Positions 1 through 30,999 of a stretch of 64,000 bases of DNA are shown here, piece by piece; position 1 is the stretch's first letter, and each line of letters starts with the position of its first letter. Both the position numbers and the translations under genes were made by a program. A model generated the notes under the pieces. That model saw only the letters and a program-made list of their open reading frames with translations, did no database searches and was not told the DNA's origin. The DNA comes from Microvelia longipes (taxonomy: Eukaryota; Arthropoda; Insecta; Hemiptera; Veliidae): positions 23,617,135 to 23,681,134 of the forward strand of contig JACMZG010001870.1 in the NCBI GenBank assembly GCA_018340805.1, given 5' to 3'.

Positions 1-19901
<19,901 letters not shown>

Positions 19902-20270
19902 TTGATAATTTTGTTCACCAGCATGTTTTGAAATTTACACTGGTTACAAAAATGAAAGGTTAAAACAAAAAACAGTTTTACCAACTAAAACTGTTAACTA
20001 AATGTAATAATTTGTAAACCTAAAAATAGATTTAAGAACCCAGGGGTGTTCCGGGGCGGAACGTTCCTGCATTCCTAAAAAACTTGGCGGGGCGCCAAGT
20101 CAAGAAGAATCGTTAAATTACTCTGCTTAGTCAGTAAAAAAAGTCAAAAACCTATTAAAGCTGCCAGTGTATAATATACTGTACGCAAAGTAAGGTTTTT
20201 AAGGGTCTGTCGCGTTTAAACAGCTAAATATACATAAATAATATAATAATATCTTTAAAGGGCGTGCCTT
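19902..20270. promoter_or_regulatory. Probable ELAC2 5' flank
   Basis: Upstream of the first ELAC2 codon on its own strand. No TATA-like or initiator signal is convincing. A perfect 8 bp hairpin, ACTTGGCGGGGCGCCAAGT, lies at 20082-20100 in a GC-richer patch. The promoter role is inferred from position only. Confidence 0.3.
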
Positions 20271-20278
20271 GTATCTAC

Positions 20279-20338
20279 AGGCAGATTTGGATGAATTTTT
20301 TTTTCTATCTAGAAAAAAAATTCATCCAAATCTGCCTA
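20279..20338. repeat. Perfect 60 bp hairpin
   Basis: AGGCAGATTTGGATGAATT plus a T-run is mirrored in complement by an A-run plus AATTCATCCAAATCTGCCT, with only a few bases of loop. It may be the end of a foldback element. Confidence 0.7.
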
Positions 20339-20411
20339 GAAGAAGTGGAGAAAAGAAGTTTAAAAATTACATTTTTTACGACTTCTTATTCTTCCTGCAC
20401 TTTTTGTTGAC

Positions 20412-20760
20412 GCACCTGCAGCCTAAACTACTGAACGGATTTGGACGTATGAGGACTTTTTGGATTGGTCTATGCTCGTGTGCATTGCTACCTAATAAAA
20501 TCTCACATTCGACATTCCTACGCTGAACGTGAAGCGAAAAACTAAGCTAGTGAACGATAGTTTTAAATGTTTACGCACCTGCAGCCTAAACTACTCAACG
20601 GATTTTGATGTGGGAGGACTGTTAGATTCGTCTTATGCTCCTGTCCATTCCAACTCAATAAAATCTAAAATTCAACATTCCTACGTTTGGATTCGTCTTA
20701 TACTCGTGTGCATTTAAGTATCTAATTCGACATTTCTATGCTAAACACGGAGCTAGAAAC
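20412..20760 (+). repeat. Two-copy tandem repeat, period ~160 bp
   Basis: ACGCACCTGCAGCCTAAACT starts at 20412 and again at 20572. Both copies continue with an ATTCCTACG block, and a third partial block follows. The function is unknown. Confidence 0.65.
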
Positions 20761-20999
20761 TAAGCTAATGGACGCTACTTTTATATAAATTGAGCACTCT
20801 TTACTAATGAATGTATTTTGGTGTTTGAGGACTTCTAGATTTGTCTGATGCCTATTAACATTCTTGTATCTCCCAAATTCATAATTCCTATGCAGTACGC
20901 GCCGCAAAAAACAGAGCTTAAGAGTGATGTATAGAATACCTAAACGCTCTTTACAGCTTTATCTACAACACGTATCTTGTTTACTTCTTTTTATATCAA

Positions 21000-21745
21000 A
21001 CAGGAGTCGTACAAAAAGTCATGAAATCTTACCAAAAACCACTTACGAGGTAATAAAAAACTCCCCGTCAAGTCTTTGGTTCAAAAAAGTAGGCAAATCA
21101 ATTTTTCTATCCCGCAAAGTCATGTCCGTATTAGGTGGAGACGGTCATTGGCGTTTCAAAGTGAAGTTGTTAGGTTGCCAATACTAAAGGGCCTTGTTCA
21201 AACTGTGTGGCAGTCATCAGCTTCTTCTCCATGGCGGCACGTTGTGCCAGAAAAGTGAATCAACTTTAGAGGTAATGTTGGCAAGAATATACAGGGTGTA
21301 GTGCCTGATTATATCATACTTTTATTGTTTCATTCATACATTTATTTCTTTTGTATAGATCCTGGTGGATCTATGCAGGTAAGTAAAACTGCCGCAATTG
21401 CAAAAATCTGTTTTGATTAATCTCCACGAACACCTAAATTGATTGATATCTCAAAATATAGTAAATGAAGCTATACAATTTGTTCACACTGCTGGCTTGT
21501 CGCCAAGGAGAAGAAGCTGATGTTTGCCTCACAGTTTGTAATAAGGCCTTTTAGTATAGCCAACCTAGGAACTTCACTTTAAAACGCCAATGACCATAAC
21601 CACCCAATACGGACATGACTTGGCGGGATAGAAAAGTTGATTTCCCTACTTTTTTGGACCAAAGAATTGGCGGGGAGTTTTTTAACAACGTAAGTGGTTT
21701 TTGGTAAGATCTAAAATGTTTTAAAGTGACGTAAAAATTAGGGGG
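21000..21745. mobile_element. Large foldback element, ~220 bp arms
   Basis: The left arm (about 21015-21240) and right arm (about 21485-21715) are inverted copies: ACCAAAAACCACTTACG, TCATGTCCGTATTAGGTGG and AAGTGAAGTTGTTAGGTTG pair with AAGTGGTTTTTGGTAAGAT, ACCCAATACGGACATGA and CAACCTAGGAACTTCACTT. The ~245 bp centre shows no coding signal. Confidence 0.8.
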
Positions 21746-22144
21746 CCACGCCATTATTTATTTTCATATTGCAATTATTCAATATCCCCGCTACAGTGTA
21801 TAATAATAATTTCCATGGTTACTAAGTTAATTTCAGAATATAAAGACAGGAGTCAAAATAAAATGTTTAGAATCAGTCCAGCAAGATGGGCAAGATCCAC
21901 TAAGGGATCACGATATGCAAGATACAAGTCCAAGCAAACACGCAAAAAGATGTCAGAAAATGCAGTTCTAAGTTAAAAATATTAAGGTTGCAACCAGGAC
22001 AATGTTTTTTGAAACAATGATAAACAAAGCAGAGATAATGTCTTAATCTTGAATATAGTCGCAATGAAAAGTGATCAAGATTCAAGGTTTCAAAGTTTAA
22101 CAAAGATAGAGGTATGCAACACATTTATTAAGTAATTTTAAATA

Positions 22145-22250
22145 AGATTTAACTAAGCTCTCGTGGATGATGTAGGGTTTCGAACCCACCCGATGATAAT
22201 TAAGGATAAAATACGATAAGGGCTCCACTCGCAAAATCATAACAATTCAA
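22145..22250 (-). repeat. tRNA-like (SINE-type) remnant with a B-box
   Basis: On the minus strand, GGGTTCGAAACCC (about 22173-22190) fits the Pol III B-box/T-arm. An A-box-like GCGAGTGG lies about 45-50 bases upstream. No complete cloverleaf can be drawn, so this is a tRNA-derived fragment at best. Confidence 0.3.
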
Positions 22251-22694
22251 TTTCTCTTTAAATTCGTTACAAACCCTGACAAACAAAAAATTGTTGGGTA
22301 TGTCTATAACTACACTTTTGGTGTATAGTGTAGTCATGACGACCATGACCTCACCCAAAGAAACATTTTAGGGAATTGATAGTAAGATGAGTTGTGGAAT
22401 TTCCAAATAGGGGAAAAAAGAAAGATGTCACTCCACTTAGTATATATTTATTAACAGAGCCGACTTTCAAACTTAACAATTCATCATCTGTGCCGGTGAA
22501 TGTCTGGGCATGATCTGCCTTTACGTATGACGAAGAATAACTCTCAAAGGCTTTCTCAAATCAAAACAAAACTTGACGTATGGCGAGACGTTGAAGAGCT
22601 TACGAGGCCTATTGTTTGTAAATAAATTATGACGTCATCAACCCAAGTTATGGGGAGTTAGATTAAGACCAGTTTAAGCTGGATTGGTCAAACC

Positions 22695-22870
<176 letters not shown>

Positions 22871-22879
22871 CTATGATAT

Positions 22880-23880
22880 CTATTCAGTTCATTAGTGCTA
22901 CATGACAGGAAGGTAGTAAAGAAGAAGGGTCCCTACCTCTTGTTCCACAATTGTTACCTACTGCCCCAGACAGACAGGACAAAAATGGATCCCACGAAAC
23001 TATGGCGAGCTAAGCAGCAAGAAGGTTTTCTTATTGCTGTAGGCATTCAAAATCGATTGGAAACGGTTTCTATTCAGTAGGGCCATTCTGAATAGCGTTA
23101 TTGGCCGATAACTTAATTATGACATCATTACCAATAAATAAAAAAGTTTTTTTTTTTTACTATACAGTGGGTGTATAATAATTGGTCAATGCTACTTATA
23201 ACTTATTCATGCAACATAGAAATTCGCTAGATACAGGGCAAAATGCCATTAACAGCAAATAATATTAAACATCGTAGCCGTAAAGCAGCCACAAGGAGGC
23301 CCCCAGGCTGCGAAGTGGCCCGAGTGACCAAGGCTGCGGGTCGAAGGCCCTTATTATGTTTTTAAGACTTATTTCTGACTTTGATATGCTTTGATAGCAA
23401 GATGTGAAACTCCTCGCAGATGCTATCATTCCCTAAGCCCGATTGAACACTGGTGTTAAATAACTTAAATCGCATCATACCAAAATAATTCTGCAGGGGT
23501 TCCCAAAACTGAATCTAAAGGGGCCATCTACCATCCAAATAAATGTTAGCGTATACCTTGTCACAGGTGTTATTTTTTTATGTCCCCATTGCGGTATATT
23601 TTTAATTTTTATATTTTTTTATGGTATATTTGCGGTATATGCTTAGTCCCCATTAAGCATATTCAATTATCATTTTTAGTTATAATTACATAAAATAACA
23701 GGATTTTTTAATTAACAAATAACAAACTATGCCAGCGAAGCGAGCTAAAGAAAATCTTGCTCTTTTTAAATTAAATATTTTTCTAAAATTTATCATTTTT
23801 TTCTTCAAAACTTGGAATATAAGTTTATAAGAATATAAGTTTCTCTCTTTTCCCTTATTTTTTCTCCATTTTCGGCTCTT
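22880..23880. other. Intergenic sequence, no gene seen
   Basis: No coding or RNA gene signal. One GC-rich patch lies at 23270-23345 (GTAAAGCAGCCACAAGGAGG). A GGTATATT repeat occurs at about 23590-23640. Confidence 0.4.
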
Positions 23881-23925
23881 AGGAAAGGGAGGGATCGCCC
23901 CCCCCCCATATATCCGCGCCTGTGT

Positions 23926-24016
23926 CCCACTCTGTTTCGTTACGTCTAACTCATCAGGGCGCCGACAGAGCCTTAATGTAGCATTGCATCTTGCTTGTTA
24001 CATTTCCTAAGTGTCG
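23926..24016. mobile_element. Truncated copy of foldback family B
   Basis: Matches the centre and right arm of the element at 2690-3014: CTGTTTCGTTACGTCTAACT, CATCAGGGCGCC, then ATGTAGCATTGCATCTTGCT and the end word CGCACAATTTAT. Confidence 0.65.
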
Positions 24017-24214
24017 CACAATTTATACCAAAACCAAAGAGACTAATATTATAGTATTATTAGTCTATTTGACTAAAGCAATCTAAACCATAAATTTAAA
24101 AAATAATAAAAAAAATTAAAAATAATGACCTCATACTTATCAATTCATATTACGTTCATTTTAGGTTTACTTCAGTTTTACAGTCTTTCAGGTCTACAGT
24201 TGAATTATATTGTA

Positions 24215-24455
24215 AAAAATCGGGTACGGGGTACTTCGGAACTTTTCCTCATTACATCGGATTCGCTACGCTCATCCTCTCTGCTACGGACTCGCTTCGC
24301 TCGTCTTTTAGAAGTACAGTTCACCAAATTTATACAGCAACATGCCTTTTGACTCGCTTCGCTCGTCTTCAGATAGACGAGCGAAGCGTATCATTCTCAG
24401 CGTTCACCCATACAGCACTGACAACGCTCAATGCTGATTGATTTTTGTATCAAGT
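24215..24455 (-). repeat. 5S rRNA-like SINE-type module, copy 2
   Basis: On the minus strand, a diverged 5S-like stretch (24390-24452) is followed by several GAGCGAAGCGAG words and the terminal GTACCCCGTACCCGATTTTT (ends at about 24216). A (TA)n tract at 24530-24605 lies just upstream of it in this orientation. Confidence 0.55.
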
Positions 24456-24529
24456 TTATTTTCATCCAACAAATCCTTCGTAAGTTATCGTGTTTTTTGT
24501 AATCGTCTAGGAACGAAAAGTCATACACA

Positions 24530-24538
24530 CATATATAT

Positions 24539-24605
<67 letters not shown>
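24530..24605. repeat. (TA)n microsatellite
   Basis: About 75 bases of TA repeat next to the 5S-like copy at 24215-24455. Confidence 0.9.
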
Positions 24606-24607
<2 letters not shown>

Positions 24608-24966
24608 CCCATGATCCTAACCTAATTTGAATGTACATTATGGTTGTCAAAAAATTTAAGAACCACTTATCTAAACTACGTTATACATAAAGAAGCCGGA
24701 AAAAATTCACTTATATTATAAGGAATAATGTATTATATTTAATGACACGTTTTTTGTTGACTAAACATCACGTATCACTCTCTCAAAATAGGGAAACAAA
24801 TACCAAGGCTTAAAAACGATATTGATTCACTATAGGAAATATAATGAATAAATGTTACCCTTACATGATATTATCATTTATATTTTTTTGAATTAATTTC
24901 TCTTCTTCCTTGTTTATTATTTGGGGATTTAGATAAAATATTGTGATCACAGTGAATAAGAGATAG

Positions 24967-25115
24967 TTAGAGATGTCTTACTAGAGTGGCATACCTTATT
25001 TTAATACATTGGGTGGTTTATAAAACATTCTTTCAGGGCTCTGTGTAACGTGATTCTAATCTCCTCCAAGAGGGTGCTAATGTTAATGTTTGTTTTGCTT
25101 GTAAACATCCTTATA
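24967..25115. mobile_element. Truncated copy of the hAT-type MITE at 33589-33908
   Basis: Shares AGAGATGTCTTACTAGAG at its start, then GGGCTCTGTGTAACGTGATT and CTCCTCCAAGAGGGTGCTAA, in the same order as the MITE at 33589. No right end is recognised. Confidence 0.6.
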
Positions 25116-26833
25116 TAAGTTACTGCATTTCTACTCTTAAAAGTAATTATCGAAGGTGTTCATGATACTTTTGCGATACACAAAGTACACCGATAGGCCG
25201 CCGTCTCTTGTGATACAAAACAGAGATGGTTTCATATAAAATCATCTCTGTTTTCTCATCATATAATAATTTATAGTTAATGTAAACATGAGGTGTAATT
25301 GTAACTCTATGTACTTGTTCTCATTTATACAATTAAATCCGAAACCACGATTTCAAATCCGTTTCAACCATTTGAAGGCTTTGTACGTTTTTGCGTTCAA
25401 ATATTCATTTTTATTCCCGGGGAACTATTTTTCTATTGGTATAAGAAGAAATTAGAAGAGGAAACATTTTTTAAAAAATATTTTAAACATTTATTTTATT
25501 TAACATTACATTTTCTTTCATTTTGATCTCTTTATTAATTGACGGAACAAAGGCTGTTTCATACAGTTAAAAATCTGTTATCCCGTTATAAGAAAAATGT
25601 ACCAAGACAGCATTCTGATGCTATAATAAATTGAAAGCTGTAATTTGGAGTAATAACTAGTTCTCTAGTTGATTACATCACATTCAAGAATAATGTTTGA
25701 TCGATTTGTCTTTAAGTGATGATAGTGAATGCGGTATAATTTCGTGTTTTAGTGACAAGTTTAAATTTGTTCATGTTGTAAAAATAGAGAGTAAACCAAT
25801 AGAAACTTATTTTTAGACAATTTACTTAGTTTCAAACTTCATTTAAAAGATATTTGCGACAATATAAAGAATGGGAGACGCTTTGGTTCACTGCGACCAC
25901 AAGTGTGATGCAAAGTTTTGGGTCTTTTTTTGAGTGGAGGGGGGTTATCCCTAAACATGTCCAAACAGATTCCCGCAAAATAAAATTTTAAACTTCGTAA
26001 AAAACTTTATTAACGTGAAATAGAGAGTAATTAAAATTTACTCTTTAAGCATTTTTAAAAAGTTGTATACCTACTAAGATACTAACAAAAAACGGGTCAC
26101 GTTTTGGTCCACAAAGCTCACAAAGTTTGGGGACTTGCTAAACATACCGAATGAGACTTCAAAATTCGTGAATAATCTGTTCGTTGACTACACTAGTTAA
26201 AATTAAAATCTTTTGTCAAAATTTAACTTAGAGAAAATCATACTATTATTTAAATTATTAAAACTTAAAATGGATTTATCATCAAACGTTAAAATGAAAC
26301 ACATTTTTATGTCTAATTAAAATAGTCAGTCTAGGAAATAAGTACTTTCCCTGTATTGTTATATAATAGTATCTGGAATGCAGGTAATGATACTTTATGC
26401 CCATGAATAATAAAGTAATAACTAATTATCCTGCCGCAAGTACATAATTATTCCCTTCTCAATATGCTTATTTATACATTATCATTACATCATCCATCTA
26501 ATATTGATCTTTGACTTGTCTTTATTGGTTCAGATAACAAAAATTAGTCTTAGATACTCAAATTATCAAAAAAGTAATTTGTGACGTACGAGACCCCCTA
26601 CGACCTCGAGAGGTCATCAAATAATAAAAATTAATACTCTTCACACATCCTAGCCCCTAAATATAATAATCTTTTATTGCCTCCGATAGTACAATTAAAG
26701 GCATTTTGAAAGAGATAAATATTTTTACTCTATCCTTCTCTCTCATACCCATAACCAATAAAATCGCTGCTGGTGGTCTTTATAATTTTGTTTAGCCAGC
26801 AAAAGAAGGAAAAAAACTCTATTTTATTTATTG
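25116..26833. other. Intergenic sequence, no gene seen
   Basis: AT-rich, no coding signal. A short hairpin, AACAGAGATGGTTTCATATA with AAATCATCTCTGTTTTCTCA, lies near 25219-25257. Confidence 0.4.
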
Positions 26834-29330
26834 AACGAACGTAAGTGAGTTCTTACATTTCAGAAGATTGGGACGGCGCGTTTGTTTGTGTGTTTGTGTG
26901 TTTGTGTGTTTGTGTGTTTGTTTGTACGTGTCGCGATAACTGCCGTAAAAATTGACCGATTTTGATAAAATTTTGTATACAGGTAAAACTAATTATGTGT
27001 CAGAGCTGTATAGTTTTTGGTAATATTCGAAAAATATTTTCAAAATGGCAGCCAAAATGGCGGACCGGATAAAAAAAAATTTTGAGCGAAAAAATTGTGT
27101 TGTATATCGTTTGAAAGCTCTTAAAGAGTAGAAAAAGAAAATATATGTTTCATGGTCAAAATTTAAATTTTTTGAAAAATTAAAAAATAGCGGCTAAAAT
27201 AATGAACTCAAAAAATTTAAAATTAAAGGAATAACTCGAGTAATATATCGTTGTAAAGCTCTTGATTAGTAGAACAAAAAATGTTATATACTAAATTCCG
27301 AAAAATTCAACATGGCGGCCATAATTTAATATAATAATTAGTTTTTACTAATTTTATAAGAATTTACAAGATAAAGATCTATTGTAATATACTTTAGATA
27401 CTTTTATACAAGTAAAATTAACTATATGTCAGAGCTGTATAGTTTTTGGTAATATTCCGAAAAATATATTCAAAATGGCGGCCAATATGGCGGACCGTAA
27501 AAAATTTTTAAGCAAAAAATCGTGTTGTATATCGTTTAAAAGCTCTTAAAGAGTAGAAAAAGAAAATATATATTTCATGGTCAACATTTCAAATTTTTTT
27601 ATTAATTTAAAAATGGCGGCTAAAATAATAAACTCAAAAAAATAAAATTTAAAGCGAGCCTTTTTACCATTTTTATTATAAATATACACGAGCCTTTTTA
27701 ATATGCATTAATATTAAATATAAGCAATCAAGCGAGCGAAGCGAGCCTATTTTTAACGTTGTATTATAACAAATATAAGCAATCTAGCGAGCGAAGCGAG
27801 CCTTTTTTACTATGCATTAATATTAAATAAAAGCAATCTAGCGAGCGAAGCGAGCCTTTTTTACAATATATTTTATTATAAATATTAGCAACTAGCGAGC
27901 GAAGCGAGCCTTTTTTAATATATATTTTATTATAAATATAAGCAAACTAGCGAGCGAAGCGAGCCTATTTTTAACGTTGTATTATTATAATATAAGCAAT
28001 CTAGCGAGCGAAGCGAGCTATTTTTTAACGTTGTATTATTACAAATATAAGCAATCTAGCGAGCGAAGCGAGCCTTTTTACTATGCATTATATTAAATAT
28101 AAGCAATCTAGCGAGCGAAGCGAGCCTTTTTTTTATATATTTTATTATAAATATAAGCAATCTAGCGAGCGAAGCGAGCCTTTTTTAACGTTGTATTATT
28201 ATAAATATAAGCAATCTAGCGAGCGAAGCGAGCCTTTTTTAACTTGTATATTTATAAATATAAGCAATCTAGCGAGCGAAGCGAGCCTTTTTTTACTATG
28301 CATTATATTAAATATAAGCAATCTAGCGAGCGAAGCGAGCCTTTTTTTAATATATATTTTATTATAAATATAAGCAATCTAGCGAGCGAAGCGAGCCTAT
28401 TTTTAACGTTGTATTATTATAAATATAAGCAATCTAGCGAGCGAAGCGAGCCTTTTTTACTATGCATTAATATTTAATATAAGCATCTAGCGAGCGAAGC
28501 GAGCCCTTGTTTACTATGTATTATTATAAATATACGCAATCTAGCGAGCGAAGCGAGCCTCTTTTACTTGCATCAATATAAATCTACGCAATCTAGCGAG
28601 CGAAGCGAGCCTTATTTACAATATATTTTATTATAAATATAAGCAATCTAGCGAGCGAAGCGAGCCTATTATTAACGTTGTATTATTATAAATCTACGCA
28701 ATCCAGCGAGCGAAGCGAGCCTTCTTTTACCATTTATTATTATAAATATACGCAATCAAGCGAGCGAAGCGAGCCTTTTTTAATATGCATTAATATAAAT
28801 CTACGCAATCTAGCGAGCGAAGCGAGCCTTTTTTTACAATATATTTTATTATAAATATAAGCAATCTAGCGAGCGAAGCGAGCCTTCTTTACATGCATGA
28901 ATATAAATCTACGCAATCTAGCGAGCGAAGCGAGCCTTCTTTTACCATTTATTATTATAAATATACGCAATCAAGCGAGCGAAGCGAGCCTTTTTTTACA
29001 TGCATGAATATAAATCTACGCAATCTAGCGAGCGAAGCGAGCCTTCTTTTACCATTTATTATTATAAATATACGCAATCAAGCGAAGCGAAGCGAGCCTT
29101 TTTTACTATGCATTAATATAAATCTACGCAATCTAGCGAGCGAAGCGAGCCTTTTAACAATATATTTTATTATAAATATAAGCAATCTAGCGAGCGAAGC
29201 GAGCCTTTTTTTAACTTTGTATTATTAAAAATATTAGCAATCTAGCGAGCGTAGCGAGCCTTTTTTACTATGTAAATGTTAAAGATACCTAAACTAGCAA
29301 GCGATGCGAGCCTTTTTGAGTTTATACTTT
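26834..29330 (+). mobile_element. Copy 2 of satellite-tailed element, family D
   Basis: Begins GAACGAACGTAAGTGAGTTC, like the copy at 3598. A short TTTGTGTG microsatellite follows (26878-26930), then a ~425 bp segment that is partly duplicated (about 26980-27405 and 27406-27660). Each segment copy carries ATGGCGGCC/ATGGCGGACC words. A long satellite array closes the element. No ORF, TIR or target duplication could be identified, so the transposon class is unknown. Confidence 0.65.
27645..29320 (+). repeat. Satellite array, about 29 units of ~53-56 bp, core GCGAGCGAAGCGAGCC
   Basis: Each unit is an AT-rich linker (AATATAAGCAATCTA or AAATCTACGCAATCTA) followed by GCGAGCGAAGCGAGCC and a T5-T8 run. 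Linkers fall into a few recurring types that alternate, suggesting higher-order duplication. Units decay at both edges. All reading frames stay open over parts of the array only because the unit lacks stops. Confidence 0.95.
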
Positions 29331-29950
29331 AAAATAGTATAGCATCCGAATGTTTTAATAAACTCATTTCGCTTGTTTTAAATTAATATTTTTTTTTATG
29401 TATTCTTTGCCGTGAGTTCTTGATGCAACGCATTACTAGTAATATTTATTGAGATAATGTTTAATTTATGATTTTTTTACAGCAAAAGATATTAATTTAT
29501 ATTGGTTTTGGTGCTGTGGATAATTTTGAAAATAACAACGATTCTGCAGTAATTTGCGTTCTGATAATATTTTTACAAACTTCCTTGTAAAAAAATAATA
29601 GTTGTAAATAAATACTAAATAATAATTGCTAATATAAATAAATATCGCTCTTCTCTTGGCCACTTGGGTTAGGGGTCGCCAGAAATAGACTTATATTCTT
29701 CCTGAAAAGTTATTATAGAAATATTTAATACATGCATGTATTAGTTCTGCACGTTGTCAGATCGTAAGTCATTATGAGCGACCCTAATCGAGTTCAGAGA
29801 TACTATAGTAAAACCAGAATCTGCTATACGAGCGTAGAATACGTTCAAACAAATAAAAACCTCATATGCGTCATTTTCATGATGCAAATTCACTAAAACT
29901 ACCAACTTAACATGGAACTAAACATTGTATAAGGCACGAACTACATTTTA

Positions 29951-30929
29951 TTTTATACAAGGTGGAACATTTCAGATGCACACCCCCTGCTAAAATGGTT
30001 AAAAATGGAGATAGAGAGTCGGGAAAGTCTCCACCCCTAGGTAATCGACATCAGTGACCTCAAATATGTCATTATTTTTTTGGTAACTATTTGGCAATAT
30101 GGTAATTTATTACCCGAAATAGTAATTGCTCGGTAACTTTAAAAAGTTAAATTGGAGCATACCATGATATGAACATTTTTGAAAACTAAATTATGTTCTG
30201 AGAAATTTGATACCAATATCATAAAATTCCGGTAATTTTTCTACCACCTATTGTGTAACATACATACACACTTTTAAACTGAAAATTACCAAATTTTTGG
30301 AACAACAAAATGCACACCCCCTGCTAAAATGGATAAAAATGGAGATAAAAGAGTCGGGAAAAGTCTCCACCCCTAGGTAATCGACTTCAGTGACCTCAAA
30401 TATGTCATTATTTTTTTGGTAACTATTTGGCAAATATGGTAATTTTATTACCCGAAATAGTAATTGCTCGGTAACTTTAAAAAGTTAAATTGGAGCATAC
30501 CATGATATGAACATTTTTGAAAACTAAATTATGTTCTGAGAAATTTGATACCAATATCATAAAATTCCGGTAATTTTTCTACGACCTATTGTGTAACATA
30601 CATACACACTTTTATACTTGAAAATTACCAAATTTTTGGAACAACAAAATGCACACCCCCTGCTAAAATGGTTAAAAATGGAGATAGAGAGTCGGGAAAG
30701 TCTCCACCCTAGGTAATCGACCTCAGTGACCTCAAATATGTCATTATTTTTTTTGGTATCTATTTGTACCAAAAAAATCAATCTATTTGTAGTTACCAAA
30801 AAAAATAATGACATATTTGAGGTCACTGAGGTCGATTACCTAGGGTGGAGACTTTCCCGACTCTCTATCTCCATTTTTAACCATTTTAGCAGGGGGTGTG
30901 GCATCTGAATGTTCCACCCTGTATAGAGA
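29951..30929. mobile_element. TIR element with internal tandem amplification
   Basis: Terminal inverted repeats: left from about 29951 (TATACAAGGTGGAACATTTC) and right to about 30929 (GAATGTTCCACCCTGTATAG). Each extends about 150 bases inward. Between them a ~337 bp unit that begins with the TIR sequence (TGCACACCCCCTGC at 29977, 30311 and 30650) is repeated twice in full and once in part before the inverted right end at about 30770. ACAGGGTG-type ends are common in insect non-autonomous DNA elements. No ORF. Confidence 0.8.
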
Positions 30930-30999
30930 TTAATAACTAAATATAGAGATATTTCGACTACAGAGATAGTAGAGTCAGAACTAAAAAGTCTGACTCTAT

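Noticed and set aside
22145..22250. A functional tRNA gene
   Set aside because: Only T-arm and weak A-box words are present. Acceptor and anticodon stems do not pair.
28083..29228. Open frames with repeated SSERSEP or SNLASEASL peptides
   Set aside because: They are translations of the satellite units in several frames. Units lack stops by composition, and there are no start context or splice signals.
27645..29320. CRISPR-like look of regularly spaced repeats
   Set aside because: The spacers are themselves homologous linkers, the genome is eukaryotic with introns, and no cas gene is present.
27645..29320. Bacterial-type terminator look of a GC core followed by T-runs
   Set aside because: The GC core is a mirror repeat and cannot form a hairpin with itself.
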